Source: Paracoccaceae bacterium
GTDB taxonomy: Bacteria; Pseudomonadota; Alphaproteobacteria; Rhodobacterales; Rhodobacteraceae
NCBI GenBank assembly: GCA_002697345.1
Contig: NZVE01000072.1
Location: 22,187-86,186 of the forward strand
DNA length: 64,000 bases
Reading direction: 5' to 3'
The notes beneath the pieces are model-generated. The model had not been told where the DNA came from, ran no database searches, and saw nothing but the letters and a program-made list of their open reading frames with translations. The translations under genes were made by a program, and so were the position numbers. Numbering within the stretch: position 1 is the first letter of the stretch; each line of letters opens with the position of its first letter. Below are positions 47,966 to 56,860 of this stretch, piece by piece.

Positions 47966-49456
47966 ATGTCTAAATTAAAAAAACAACCGCGTCCAAAGGC
48001 GGAAACTCCTAAAGGTTTTAGGGATTACTTCGGGTATGAACTTATCCAACGGCAGAAATTGTTAAATGATATTTCTGAAGTTTATCAGCTTTATGGTTTT
48101 AGTGCTTTGGAAAGCTCAGCTGTGGAGACTGTTGAAGCGCTCGGAAAGTTTCTACCTGATATTGATCGCCCGAATGAGGGAGTGTTTGCCTGGGAGGAAG
48201 ATGATACTTGGCTTGCACTCAGGTATGATTTAACAGCACCTCTAGCGCGGGTTTATTCTCAGTTTAGGAATGATTTGCCTAACCCATACAGGCGCTATTC
48301 TATGGGGCCAGTCTGGCGAAATGAAAAACCTGGATTGGGTCGGTACCGACAGTTTTACCAGTGTGATGCTGACACGGTTGGCTCGTCTAACCTCGCTGCT
48401 GATGTAGAAATATGTACTTTGTTATGCGACGCACTCGAGGCGGCTGGTATAAGTAGGGGTGACTATATTGTTAAAGTCAATAATAGAAAGATTTTAAATG
48501 GAGTCATGGAGGTTGCGGGCCTCCTAAAGCCTGACGACGTTGATTACAAAATAAATGAACGAGGTACAGTATTAAGGGCAATAGATAAGTTGGATCGACT
48601 AGGCGTTAGAAATATTTCTGAGTTACTGGGGAGAGGTAGAAAGGATGATAGTGGTGATTTCACTAAAGGAGCTAATTTAAGTGAAGAGCAAATTAAGATA
48701 GTACTTAGCTTCGTTCAATCTAAGGGATCAACTGCTACTGAAACTATTAGAAACCTAACAGATTTGGTTAAAGGTTCAGCTGTTGGTTTAGCAGGAGTGA
48801 ATGAACTTGAAACAATTTTAGAGCTTACTGAATCACAAGGTTATATGAGTGATCAAGTTTATTTAGATCCAAGTGTAGTGCGAGGGTTAGGTTATTACAC
48901 AGGCCCGGTATATGAGGCAGAATTAACATTCCAAGTCTTTGATGAAACTGGTGGTAAGCGCTCATTTGGATCAGTAGCAGGTGGCGGTAGATATGATGAT
49001 TTAATAAAGAGATTCACTGGTCAGGAAGTTCCTGCTACTGGAATCTCTATTGGGGTTGACCGGTTAATGGCAGCTTTAGCAGCGAATAATGATAGATCAA
49101 CAGAGCTAAATGGCCCTGTCATAGTTACAGTTATGGATAAAGGAATGCTGGCATCTTATCAGAACATTGCGTCTGAGTTAAGGTCTGCGGGCATTGCGGC
49201 AGAGGTTTATATGGGTAACCCTAAAAACTTTGGCAATCAATTAAAGTATGCGGACAAAAGGAACTCTCCAATAGCAATTATTGAGGGCTCAGAGGAAATA
49301 AGTAAGGGTGTAATTCAATTAAAAGATCTTTTGTTAGGTTCAGAAATTGCGAAAGGCGCCACCCTTGAGCAGTGGAAATCACAACCAGCACAAACTGAAG
49401 TTTTAAGGGGCAACCTTGTTGCGGAAGTCCGTAAAATACTGAACAGAGATCGCTAG
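47966..49456 (+). CDS. hisS: Histidyl-tRNA synthetase
   Basis: HisS charges tRNA-His. The 496-residue class II enzyme shows the motif 1 region [13 protein letters not shown], motif 2 ([24 protein letters not shown]), the His-specific segment [13 protein letters not shown], and motif 3 ([12 protein letters not shown] with ISIGVDRLM), then a C-terminal anticodon-binding domain. This long form with an insertion is the alphaproteobacterial type. HisZ-like regulatory proteins share the fold but lack these catalytic residues, so HisS is the better call. No hisZ or hisG follows; the next gene is convergent. Confidence 0.95.
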   Translation: MSKLKKQPRPKAETPKGFRDYFGYELIQRQKLLNDISEVYQLYGFSALESSAVETVEALGKFLPDIDRPNEGVFAWEEDDTWLALRYDLTAPLARVYSQFRNDLPNPYRRYSMGPVWRNEKPGLGRYRQFYQCDADTVGSSNLAADVEICTLLCDALEAAGISRGDYIVKVNNRKILNGVMEVAGLLKPDDVDYKINERGTVLRAIDKLDRLGVRNISELLGRGRKDDSGDFTKGANLSEEQIKIVLSFVQSKGSTATETIRNLTDLVKGSAVGLAGVNELETILELTESQGYMSDQVYLDPSVVRGLGYYTGPVYEAELTFQVFDETGGKRSFGSVAGGGRYDDLIKRFTGQEVPATGISIGVDRLMAALAANNDRSTELNGPVIVTVMDKGMLASYQNIASELRSAGIAAEVYMGNPKNFGNQLKYADKRNSPIAIIEGSEEISKGVIQLKDLLLGSEIAKGATLEQWKSQPAQTEVLRGNLVAEVRKILNRDR

Positions 49457-49475
49457 TACCAAACCTAAAAGCTTT

Positions 49476-49904
49476 CTAACGAACTCCAATATCTGCTAGC
49501 CTAGTCAAAAGCTCTATGGGCAAATGGTCGTCGTCGGTTTCTTTAATTAGTAAATCCAGTGGGCTATCTTCTTTCGCAAGATATCGCCAACCTTGAAAAG
49601 GCCTCTTTCGTATGCTCTCAGTTTCGAAAATAATTGGATCGAATATTAAGGCGCAGCATCTCACACCATCATGACGATGATATTCTTCCATACCAGTTAT
49701 TTTTTGACGAGCCATAATATAGCCCTTAATAACCCAATAAATAGAGCCCCCAGCCAGTAGTTCCATCTCTCTTTTTGGCCACATTCTTGTTATATGCCTT
49801 GGTAACCCATCTGGCCATTTATGCTTGTTTGTGGTTTGCCATTCTTTTACATCTTTAACAGATGAGGACCCAACATTGATTTTTACGAGGTTAATGTAGT
49901 TCAT
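49476..49904 (-). CDS. DUF1489 family protein
   Basis: This 142-residue cytoplasmic protein matches DUF1489, found mainly in alphaproteobacteria: NYINLVKINVGSSSVKDV at the start, RHITRMWPKREMELLAGGSIYWVIKG, DGVRCCALIF and FQGWRYLAKEDSP. It is rich in Trp and Arg. Its function is unknown. It lies between hisS (convergent) and nrdJ (divergent), with a 105-base gap to nrdJ that should contain both promoters. Confidence 0.88.
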   Translation of the reverse strand: MNYINLVKINVGSSSVKDVKEWQTTNKHKWPDGLPRHITRMWPKREMELLAGGSIYWVIKGYIMARQKITGMEEYHRHDGVRCCALIFDPIIFETESIRKRPFQGWRYLAKEDSPLDLLIKETDDDHLPIELLTRLADIGVR

Positions 49905-50009
49905 TAATTTTCCATATTATTGTTTCAACTGCATCCTTATTCTTGCCGTACGCTATTATTCGGTTTATGATTAAATGTTCTAGAACGCTAATAGGAAAGT
50001 TATCAAACA

Positions 50010-52301
50010 ATGTCTGACTTTGTAACACCTTTTTCAGAACAAATCTGGGATATGAAGTATCGATACAAAGATGCTGGCCAAATACCTTTGGATAAAACTG
50101 TAACTGACTCTTGGTCTAGAGTCGCCAAGTCCCTTGCGTCAGTTGAAAAAAGCCCAGAAAGATGGGAGAAAATATTTTATTCAACTTTAGAGGACTTTAA
50201 GTTTTTGCCTGCAGGTAGAATTCTAGCAGGGGCTGGTACTGGGCGTTCAGTCACGTTGTTCAACTGTTTTGTTATGGGAACAGTTCCAGACTCAATACCT
50301 GGAATATTTGATATGCTAAAGGAGGCGGCAATAACAATGCAACAGGGTGGAGGAATCGGTTATGATTTTTCTACGATTCGTCCCTCAGGTTCAGATGTAA
50401 AGGGTGTTGCGGCAGATGCTTCTGGACCTCTTTCTTTTATGAATGTCTGGGACTCTATGTGCCAAACAATAATGTCAGCTGGTTCGCGGCGAGGTGCTAT
50501 GATGGCAACAATGAGGTGTGATCATCCAGATATACTTTCGTTTGTGGATGCAAAATCTGATTCTCAGAAACTAAGGATGTTTAATTTATCTGTTTTAGTG
50601 ACGGATAAATTTATGGATGCTGTTAAAAATAAAAAAGACTGGTCTTTGATATTTGATAAAAAAATATACAAGACTGTAAGCGCTAAATACTTATGGGACA
50701 AAATCATGCAGAGCACGTATGACTTTGCTGAGCCTGGAGTAATATTTATTGATCGTATAAATGCAATGAATAATTTAAATTATTGCGAAACAATATCAGC
50801 AACTAACCCATGTGGAGAGCAACCGCTTCCTCCATATGGCGCTTGCTTGCTGGGTTCAATAAATCTATCTAAAATGATTGATGCGCCTTTTAGTGAAAAC
50901 TCAAAGTTGGATGCTACCCTATTAAAGGAAACTGTGTCCGTGGCAGTGCGGATGATGGACAATGTTATTGATGTTTCTAAATTCCCTTTGGCTTCTCAAG
51001 AAAAGGAAGCTCATGCTAAACGCAGGATTGGCTTGGGCGTTACTGGTCTAGCGGATGCTCTACTAATGACCGGTGTTCGCTATGGTTCTGATGAAGCTGT
51101 AGCAAAAACTGATGAATGGCTCCATTTAATATCCAGGGAAGCTTATTTGGCATCCACGGAATTAGCGCAAGAAAAAGGATCATTCCCGTTACTAGATGTA
51201 AATCAGTTTCTCCAAAGTGGTAATATGGTTCAAATGGATGATGATGTAAAAGAAGTTATTAGATCTCGTGGAATTAGAAATGCTTTACTAACGTCAATTG
51301 CTCCCACAGGGACAATTAGTTTGTATGCTGGGAATGTTTCCAGTGGTATTGAGCCTGTCTTCGCTTATAGCTATCATCGTAAAGTTCTCCAGAAAGATGG
51401 GACCAAACGAGAAGAAGAGGTTATAGATTATGCTGTTAATTTATGGAAAGAGAAATTTGGTAACAAAGAGTTCCCTGACTATTTTGTAAATGCGCAAACT
51501 TTAAGTCCAACTGATCATGTCAAAATGCAGGCTGCTGCTCAAAAGTGGATTGACTCATCTATTTCAAAAACAATTAATTGCCCTGAGGATATATCTTTTG
51601 AGGAGTTTAAAGAGGTCTATATGGCTGCTTGGGATCAGGGTTGCAAGGGTTGTACAACATATCGTCCAAATGCTGTAACAGGTTCAGTGCTTAGCGTAGA
51701 TACATCTGAAAAAAAAGATATAGAAACATCTAAGATGACTGGAATTAGTGGCGAGGTGGTTTATATGTCAGAGCCATTAGCTCGACCTAAAGATTTAGAG
51801 GGTAGAACTTACAAAGTTAAATGGCCTGATAGTGAGCATGCGCTTTATATAACTATAAATGATATTCTACTCCATGATCAAAGGCGACCATTTGAGATTT
51901 TTGTAAATTCTAAAAATATGGAACACTTTGCTTGGACTGTTGGTTTGACACGAATGATTTCGGCTGTGTTTCGGCGTGGAGGAGACGTGTCTTTTGTGGT
52001 TGATGAGCTAAAGGCTGTTTTTGATCCTAGAGGGGGAGCGTGGATGGGCGGTAAATATATACCGTCAATACTTGCAGCCATTGGTAACACCATCGAGACT
52101 CACATGATTGAGATAGGTTTTTTGTCAAGAGCAGTGTTAGGTCCTCAAAGCCCAGAGATCAAGAAACCGGCATTAACGCAACAAAGCTCTCCGACTTCTC
52201 TGAGATTAACGACGTTTTGTCCAAGTTGCGGTGAAAATGATCTACATATGATAGAAGGATGTATGACATGCAGTTCATGCGGCCATTCCAAATGTGCATA
52301 G
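50010..52301 (+). CDS. nrdJ: Adenosylcobalamin-dependent (class II) ribonucleotide reductase
   Basis: NrdJ makes deoxyribonucleotides with adenosylcobalamin as radical source, with or without oxygen. The 763-residue protein has the class II core: FLPAGRILAGAG, NCFVMG, QQGGGIGYDFS, SAGSRRGAMMATM, the active-site loop NPCGEQPLPPYG, SIAPTGTISL, a C-terminal domain and a cysteine-rich end (CPSCGEN, CMTCSSCG) that may recycle the active-site disulfide. No class I subunits are in this window. The cobalamin genes cobU, cobC and cobQ fit its cofactor need. It is followed 15 bases later by uppS. Confidence 0.96.
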   Translation: MSDFVTPFSEQIWDMKYRYKDAGQIPLDKTVTDSWSRVAKSLASVEKSPERWEKIFYSTLEDFKFLPAGRILAGAGTGRSVTLFNCFVMGTVPDSIPGIFDMLKEAAITMQQGGGIGYDFSTIRPSGSDVKGVAADASGPLSFMNVWDSMCQTIMSAGSRRGAMMATMRCDHPDILSFVDAKSDSQKLRMFNLSVLVTDKFMDAVKNKKDWSLIFDKKIYKTVSAKYLWDKIMQSTYDFAEPGVIFIDRINAMNNLNYCETISATNPCGEQPLPPYGACLLGSINLSKMIDAPFSENSKLDATLLKETVSVAVRMMDNVIDVSKFPLASQEKEAHAKRRIGLGVTGLADALLMTGVRYGSDEAVAKTDEWLHLISREAYLASTELAQEKGSFPLLDVNQFLQSGNMVQMDDDVKEVIRSRGIRNALLTSIAPTGTISLYAGNVSSGIEPVFAYSYHRKVLQKDGTKREEEVIDYAVNLWKEKFGNKEFPDYFVNAQTLSPTDHVKMQAAAQKWIDSSISKTINCPEDISFEEFKEVYMAAWDQGCKGCTTYRPNAVTGSVLSVDTSEKKDIETSKMTGISGEVVYMSEPLARPKDLEGRTYKVKWPDSEHALYITINDILLHDQRRPFEIFVNSKNMEHFAWTVGLTRMISAVFRRGGDVSFVVDELKAVFDPRGGAWMGGKYIPSILAAIGNTIETHMIEIGFLSRAVLGPQSPEIKKPALTQQSSPTSLRLTTFCPSCGENDLHMIEGCMTCSSCGHSKCA

Positions 52302-52316
52302 AATATAGTTAACACC

Positions 52317-53021
52317 ATGCATATTGGAATAATAATGGATGGTAACGGTAGGTGGGCCTCAAAAAAAGGTATGCCCCGATCTTATGGTCACAAAGTTGGC
52401 GTTGAGAGGGTGGAAGAATCTATTCGTGTTGCATCAAATTGCGGAATAAGAGCCCTAACATTTTATGCTTTTTCGACAGAGAATTGGAAACGACCCCAGC
52501 CAGAAATTGAACTATTATTCCAGCTACTAAGACATCAAGTTAAGAAAAAATCATTAGAATTAAAAGAGAAAAATGTCAGGGTTAGATTTATCGGCTCTCG
52601 AGATAGATTATCGCCTCAAATGATAAAATCTATAAATCACATAGAAAATTTGACGATCAGTTGTAATGGACTTTGTCTAAATATTGCTATGGACTATGGA
52701 GGAAGAGATGAAATAGTACGGATCGTGAAAAGAATAGCAAATGACATATCGGTTGGGAAATTAAAAGTAGATGAAGTAAGTGAGACTTCTTTAGATTTTT
52801 TTAGTGACCTCTCCCATTGTGGACCTCCTGATTTAATAATTCGGACTGGTGGAGAAAAGAGATTATCAAACTTTTTACTTTGGCATTCAGCATATTCCGA
52901 GTTGTCATTTCTAGACACTATGTGGCCAGATTTTACATCTGAAAAATTATTTGAGCAGGTTAATTTATTTACAAAAAAAATAAGAAAATATGGGAGCTTG
53001 GATCTGACTGACGTGGGTTAA
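52317..53021 (+). CDS. uppS: Isoprenyl (undecaprenyl diphosphate) synthase family protein
   Basis: This 234-residue cis-prenyltransferase makes a long isoprenoid diphosphate, the carrier for cell-wall precursors. It has HIGIIMDGNGRWA with the catalytic Asp, FYAFSTENWKRP, and the C-terminal signature DLIIRTGGEKRLSNFLLW with AYSEL. It starts 15 bases after nrdJ rather than in the usual frr-uppS-cdsA cluster, so it may be a second copy or the only one moved. The sequence is complete and looks active. Confidence 0.92.
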   Translation: MHIGIIMDGNGRWASKKGMPRSYGHKVGVERVEESIRVASNCGIRALTFYAFSTENWKRPQPEIELLFQLLRHQVKKKSLELKEKNVRVRFIGSRDRLSPQMIKSINHIENLTISCNGLCLNIAMDYGGRDEIVRIVKRIANDISVGKLKVDEVSETSLDFFSDLSHCGPPDLIIRTGGEKRLSNFLLWHSAYSELSFLDTMWPDFTSEKLFEQVNLFTKKIRKYGSLDLTDVG

Positions 53022-53044
53022 ACTATAGCTTTTAGTTGGCCTAT

Positions 53045-54424
53045 TTATTCCAAATCAGCAAGTTCGTTTAAGATTCTAGCCCAGCTTCTAATACCTTTAT
53101 GAAAACTTTCTAAGTTATATTTTTCATTTGGTGAATGGATTTGATCATCATTCCTACCAAATCCAATTAACATAGAATCCATATCAAGAATTTCTTTGAA
53201 GTATCCAGCGATAGGTATAGACCCACCACTACCAATGAACTTAGCTGGTTTAGACCACTCTTGAGAAAGGGCATCACGAGCCTTTTCAAAAGCTGGATGG
53301 CTTAAAGACATCTCAGTAGCCTTGGACCCTTTTTCAGCTACATAATTAACCGAGCAGTCCAAAGGTAACGACTTTTGTACATACTCTTTGAAGTTAGATA
53401 CAACCTTTTTTGGATCTTGCTTTCCAACTAGCCTGAAGCTTACTTTTGCAGAAGCTTTTGAGGCTATCACTGTTTTAAAACCTTCTCCCTGATATCCGCC
53501 GGAAATGCCATTTACATCACAAGTGGGGCGAGCCCAAAGCATTTCCAAGGCTGTTCTACCTTTTTCTCCAGCAGGCTCTGACAGGCCCACATCATTTAAA
53601 AACTTTGTTTCATTAAAGCTTAAACTTTCCCATTGTTTTCTTAGTTCATCAGAAATTTCAGATACCCCATCATAGAATCCAGGTAGGGTTATTTTCCCGT
53701 TATCATCGTGTAATCCAGTTAAAATTTTGGTTAAAACTCGGATTGGGTTAGTAGATAGCCCGCCATATTTTCCAGAATGTAAATCTTTATTTGGTCCTAT
53801 AATTTCTAGTTCTATACCTACTGTACCTCTAAGAGAAGTTACTATTCCTGGAGTATCATTGTCATATAACCCAGTATCACAAATGAGAGCGATGCTTGAT
53901 TTTAACTCAGCCGAGTTATTCTTCAAAAAGGGTATTAGTGACGGTGAACCACTTTCTTCTTCCCCTTCAAAGAGAATAGACACTTTTGCAGGTAATTTCT
54001 TATAAACAGATTTCCATGCACGACAGGCTTCCACAAAAGTCATCAATTGACCTTTGTCATCAGAAGAGCCACGGCCTCTAATTACTTGACCATTATTTGT
54101 ATTTTCAACAGTTGGTAAAAAGGGGGGGGAGTTCCAAAGTTTTATTGGATCAATGGGCTGGACATCATAATGCCCATAAAAAAGAAATTGTGGACCTGTA
54201 CCTTTATGATGAGCGACCACCATTGGGTGCCCAGGCGTTTTCCTTTTTTCTGCCTGAAAGCCAATAGATTTGAGGTCCGAAACTAACCAGTCAGCTGCTT
54301 TAATGCACTGGTCTTTAAAAGCAGGGTCAGTTGAAATTGATTCTATTCTTAATAACTCTAAAAGACGTGAAAGTGACTTAGGTAGGTTGCTATCAATATG
54401 GTCTAAAACTGCCCTAATTGTCAT
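53045..54424 (-). CDS. M20 family metallopeptidase (dipeptidase type)
   Basis: This 459-residue zinc hydrolase resembles the CNDP/carnosinase-like M20 dipeptidases: FLFYGHYDVQP with the first metal His and the following Asp, GRGSSDDKGQ with the bridging Asp, the catalytic Glu in LFEGEEESGS, GLYDNDTPGI, and an inserted dimerisation domain (about 190-380), with SGGSIPIAGYFKE near the end. The substrate is unknown; small peptides are most likely. It is convergent with uppS (23 bases) and is followed upstream by the tRNA-Cys gene. Confidence 0.92.
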   Translation of the reverse strand: MTIRAVLDHIDSNLPKSLSRLLELLRIESISTDPAFKDQCIKAADWLVSDLKSIGFQAEKRKTPGHPMVVAHHKGTGPQFLFYGHYDVQPIDPIKLWNSPPFLPTVENTNNGQVIRGRGSSDDKGQLMTFVEACRAWKSVYKKLPAKVSILFEGEEESGSPSLIPFLKNNSAELKSSIALICDTGLYDNDTPGIVTSLRGTVGIELEIIGPNKDLHSGKYGGLSTNPIRVLTKILTGLHDDNGKITLPGFYDGVSEISDELRKQWESLSFNETKFLNDVGLSEPAGEKGRTALEMLWARPTCDVNGISGGYQGEGFKTVIASKASAKVSFRLVGKQDPKKVVSNFKEYVQKSLPLDCSVNYVAEKGSKATEMSLSHPAFEKARDALSQEWSKPAKFIGSGGSIPIAGYFKEILDMDSMLIGFGRNDDQIHSPNEKYNLESFHKGIRSWARILNELADLE

Positions 54425-54487
54425 AAATTTTACCTTTTCTTCCTCTCTGAGACTACTTTTTTAGTGCCATATGTAAATATAAAAAGT

Positions 54488-54561
54488 TGGAGGCGAGTAC
54501 CGGAATCGAACCGGTCTACACGGATTTGCAATCCGGTGCGTAACCTCTCCGCCAACTCGCC
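54488..54561 (-). tRNA. tRNA-Cys (anticodon GCA), CCA encoded
   Basis: Read on the minus strand, the 74-base gene has a seven-pair acceptor stem GGCGAGT / ACTCGCC, a D arm beginning TGGCGGAGAGG, the anticodon loop ATTGCAAAT with anticodon GCA, a T arm with GGTTCGATTCC, discriminator T and an encoded CCA end. All arms pair. The gap to the next gene at 54779 is 217 bases and holds no other gene I can see. Confidence 0.96.
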
Positions 54562-54778
54562 TCACGGTCAAAACCGCTATACTAACAACAAACTACAATC
54601 AAGCCCTTAAGATTGTATAGATTTACTTTATCACTTTACAAAATACGAATTTTATAGTTTTTTTATAAAATTAAAATGTATAAAAGTTAATAGATTATCA
54701 ATTCACTCTATTTGATATTGTTGTTCCTTGCTAAATATGTAAGATCAAAAATCTGCTTATGTCGGTATTGGAGTTGGA

Positions 54779-55432
54779 ATGAATCACTTCGAAAAATTAA
54801 GGAAAACCATGGTTGATACTCAGGTTAGACCATCTGGTGTGTCATGCACTGAAGTGATTGACGCCTTAGCCAGCGTGCCGCGTGAACTTTTTGTGCCCGA
54901 GTACCTGAAAAATCTAAGCTATATTGAAGAGAACATAGTTTTTGAGTCGGGGAGATTTATGGTTCAGCCAAGAATATTAGGTAAATTATTAGAAAACTTA
55001 CTCATTCAAAAGGACGAATCAGTTTTGGTTGTTGGTAGTGGTTGTGGCTATATGGCTTCAGTCGTAGGTAAACTTGCCGAATTAGTTGTAGGAGTGGAAA
55101 GTGATAAAGTACTAATTGAGAGCGCTGAGCAATCAGTTATTGAAGCAGGTATTGATAATGTGATCATTGTGGAGAGTGAATTGTCACTTGGTGCCACTCA
55201 ACATGGATTATATGATGTGATAATTTTCGAGGGTGCAATTGATCTAGTGCCAGATATTATACTTTCTCAATTAAAAGAATATGGTCGTATCGCTGCTTTC
55301 TTTAGTGAAAGAAACCTTACGGAAGCAAGGGTTGGGGTTAAGGTCAATGGAATACTTTCCTGGCGATCGTGCTTTAGTTGTGATGTACCTGTTATGAAGG
55401 AATTTAGAAAATTAAAAACATTTTCACTTTGA
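54779..55432 (+). CDS. Protein-L-isoaspartate O-methyltransferase family protein
   Basis: This 217-residue protein has the PIMT fold: FEKLRKTMVDTQVRPSGV at the start, SVPRELFVPEYLKNLSY, and a SAM-binding loop VLVVGSGCGYMASVVG. In PIMT that repairs proteins the loop reads like IGTGSGYQ. The gene pattern is the alphaproteobacterial one: this divergent PIMT paralogue directly before a tolC gene (16 bases here). Repair of isoaspartate is therefore not certain; an envelope-linked or uncharacterised methyltransferase role is possible. The fold assignment is firm. Confidence 0.85.
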   Translation: MNHFEKLRKTMVDTQVRPSGVSCTEVIDALASVPRELFVPEYLKNLSYIEENIVFESGRFMVQPRILGKLLENLLIQKDESVLVVGSGCGYMASVVGKLAELVVGVESDKVLIESAEQSVIEAGIDNVIIVESELSLGATQHGLYDVIIFEGAIDLVPDIILSQLKEYGRIAAFFSERNLTEARVGVKVNGILSWRSCFSCDVPVMKEFRKLKTFSL

Positions 55433-55448
55433 TTGGAAAAAAATTAAT

Positions 55449-56798
55449 ATGATAAGATTTTTTGTTATAGTTTTTATTTCTTTGACACCTGCTCTAGTGA
55501 TAGGAGAAAGTTTAAATAAGACTTTATTAGATGCCTACACGAACTCTAATTTATTAGCTCAAAATCGAGCAATTCTTCGATCCATTGATGAAGATGTTGG
55601 GGTGGCATTAAGTTATTTAAGACCTACTGTGACTTCTAAGTTAACCACAAAAAAGTCAGATTATTCTAGAGCAGTTACAAGTTCAACTTTATCTAACAGT
55701 GCAAGTATTTCAGCAGATCTGTTGATCTTCGATTCTGGAAATAAAAGTTCAACCTTCTTAGCAAAGAAACAGTCAGCGCTTGGAGCATACCAGGCCTTAA
55801 AAGCACTGGAACAAAACGTCTTTTTAGAAGCCATTAAATCTCGACTGGCCGTTACTAGGGATATAGGAATCCTCTCATTGCGAATTAAGAATGTGAAATT
55901 GATTAACCAAGAGCTTTTAGCCGTTAAAGATAGGTTTGAAGTTGGTGAAGTTACACGAACAGAAGTTGCTCAGGCTGAAGCAAGATTAGCACAAGCAAAG
56001 AGTTCATTGGTTGAAGCTGAAGGAAACCTGGCAATTTCAAAGGAATTATTTACATTAGCCGTTGGTCGACAACCAGGTGATTTAGTAAAATTAAAAGATA
56101 CCCTTGAATTACCAAAAGCTTTGAGTGATGCCGTTATCTATGGCCTAGAGTATCACCCTGATATACTTAGACTTAAACACGAAGTAAAAGCAAATGAGTA
56201 TAATTTGATGGCGGCAAGAGCGTCATTTGGCCCTACTATGTCTATTGGGGCTCAGATTGGGGACAGTACATCTTATGATTTAAATGGTAGTGTTAGTCTC
56301 ACTATTAACTTACCCTTATATAAGGGTGGACAACTTAACTCACTTTTGAGAAAGGCTCACTCTGCGGTTCACGCATCCAAAGCAAGTCTTAGGCAACAGG
56401 GTTTAGTTACACATAAGAATATAGCACAAAGTTGGTCTCAATTGTCGGTTTCTAAATCTCAACTTTCATCAAATGAGCGTCAAATATTAGCGGCTGAGAT
56501 AGCTTTTTTTGGAGTGCGTGAAGAGGCAAGCCTTGGCGCTCGTACAACATTAGAAGTGTTAGATGCGGAACAGGCACTTTTTGACGCCCAGACGAACCGT
56601 GTCATTCTGGAAACTCAATCGCAATTGGCCGGATATCAATTATTAGCATCTGCAGGAAAACTCACAGCAAATGAGTTGAATATTGATTTAGAAAACTACA
56701 AAGTAAGAGACTACTCAGATTCTGCCCATACGGCTCCGTCAATTTTCTCGCAAAAGGGTAAGAAATTAAGTAAAATACTAAAAAGATATTCGAACTAG
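55449..56798 (+). CDS. tolC: TolC family outer-membrane channel protein
   Basis: This 449-residue exported protein has a signal peptide (a hydrophobic run IRFFVIVFISLTPALVIG before ESLNKTLLDAY), then two repeated OEP units forming a beta barrel and long alpha-helical tunnel: RFEVGEVTRTEVAQAEARLAQA in the first and GARTTLEVLDAEQALFDAQ in the second. TolC channels pair with inner-membrane pumps or type I secretion systems; no partner is nearby, so the specific export route is unknown. It probably forms an operon with the methyltransferase gene upstream. Confidence 0.92.
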   Translation: MIRFFVIVFISLTPALVIGESLNKTLLDAYTNSNLLAQNRAILRSIDEDVGVALSYLRPTVTSKLTTKKSDYSRAVTSSTLSNSASISADLLIFDSGNKSSTFLAKKQSALGAYQALKALEQNVFLEAIKSRLAVTRDIGILSLRIKNVKLINQELLAVKDRFEVGEVTRTEVAQAEARLAQAKSSLVEAEGNLAISKELFTLAVGRQPGDLVKLKDTLELPKALSDAVIYGLEYHPDILRLKHEVKANEYNLMAARASFGPTMSIGAQIGDSTSYDLNGSVSLTINLPLYKGGQLNSLLRKAHSAVHASKASLRQQGLVTHKNIAQSWSQLSVSKSQLSSNERQILAAEIAFFGVREEASLGARTTLEVLDAEQALFDAQTNRVILETQSQLAGYQLLASAGKLTANELNIDLENYKVRDYSDSAHTAPSIFSQKGKKLSKILKRYSN

Positions 56799-56860
56799 TT
56801 AATAAAAACTTCATGGGTATAACAGCTAATAACTCATTAGCCATAAGTGTTGTTAAGTAT

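Noticed and set aside
49977-49986. Palindrome GTTCTAGAAC upstream of nrdJ as an SOS box
   Set aside because: The half sites face each other without the N7 spacer of the alphaproteobacterial direct-repeat operator; it is also not an NrdR box.
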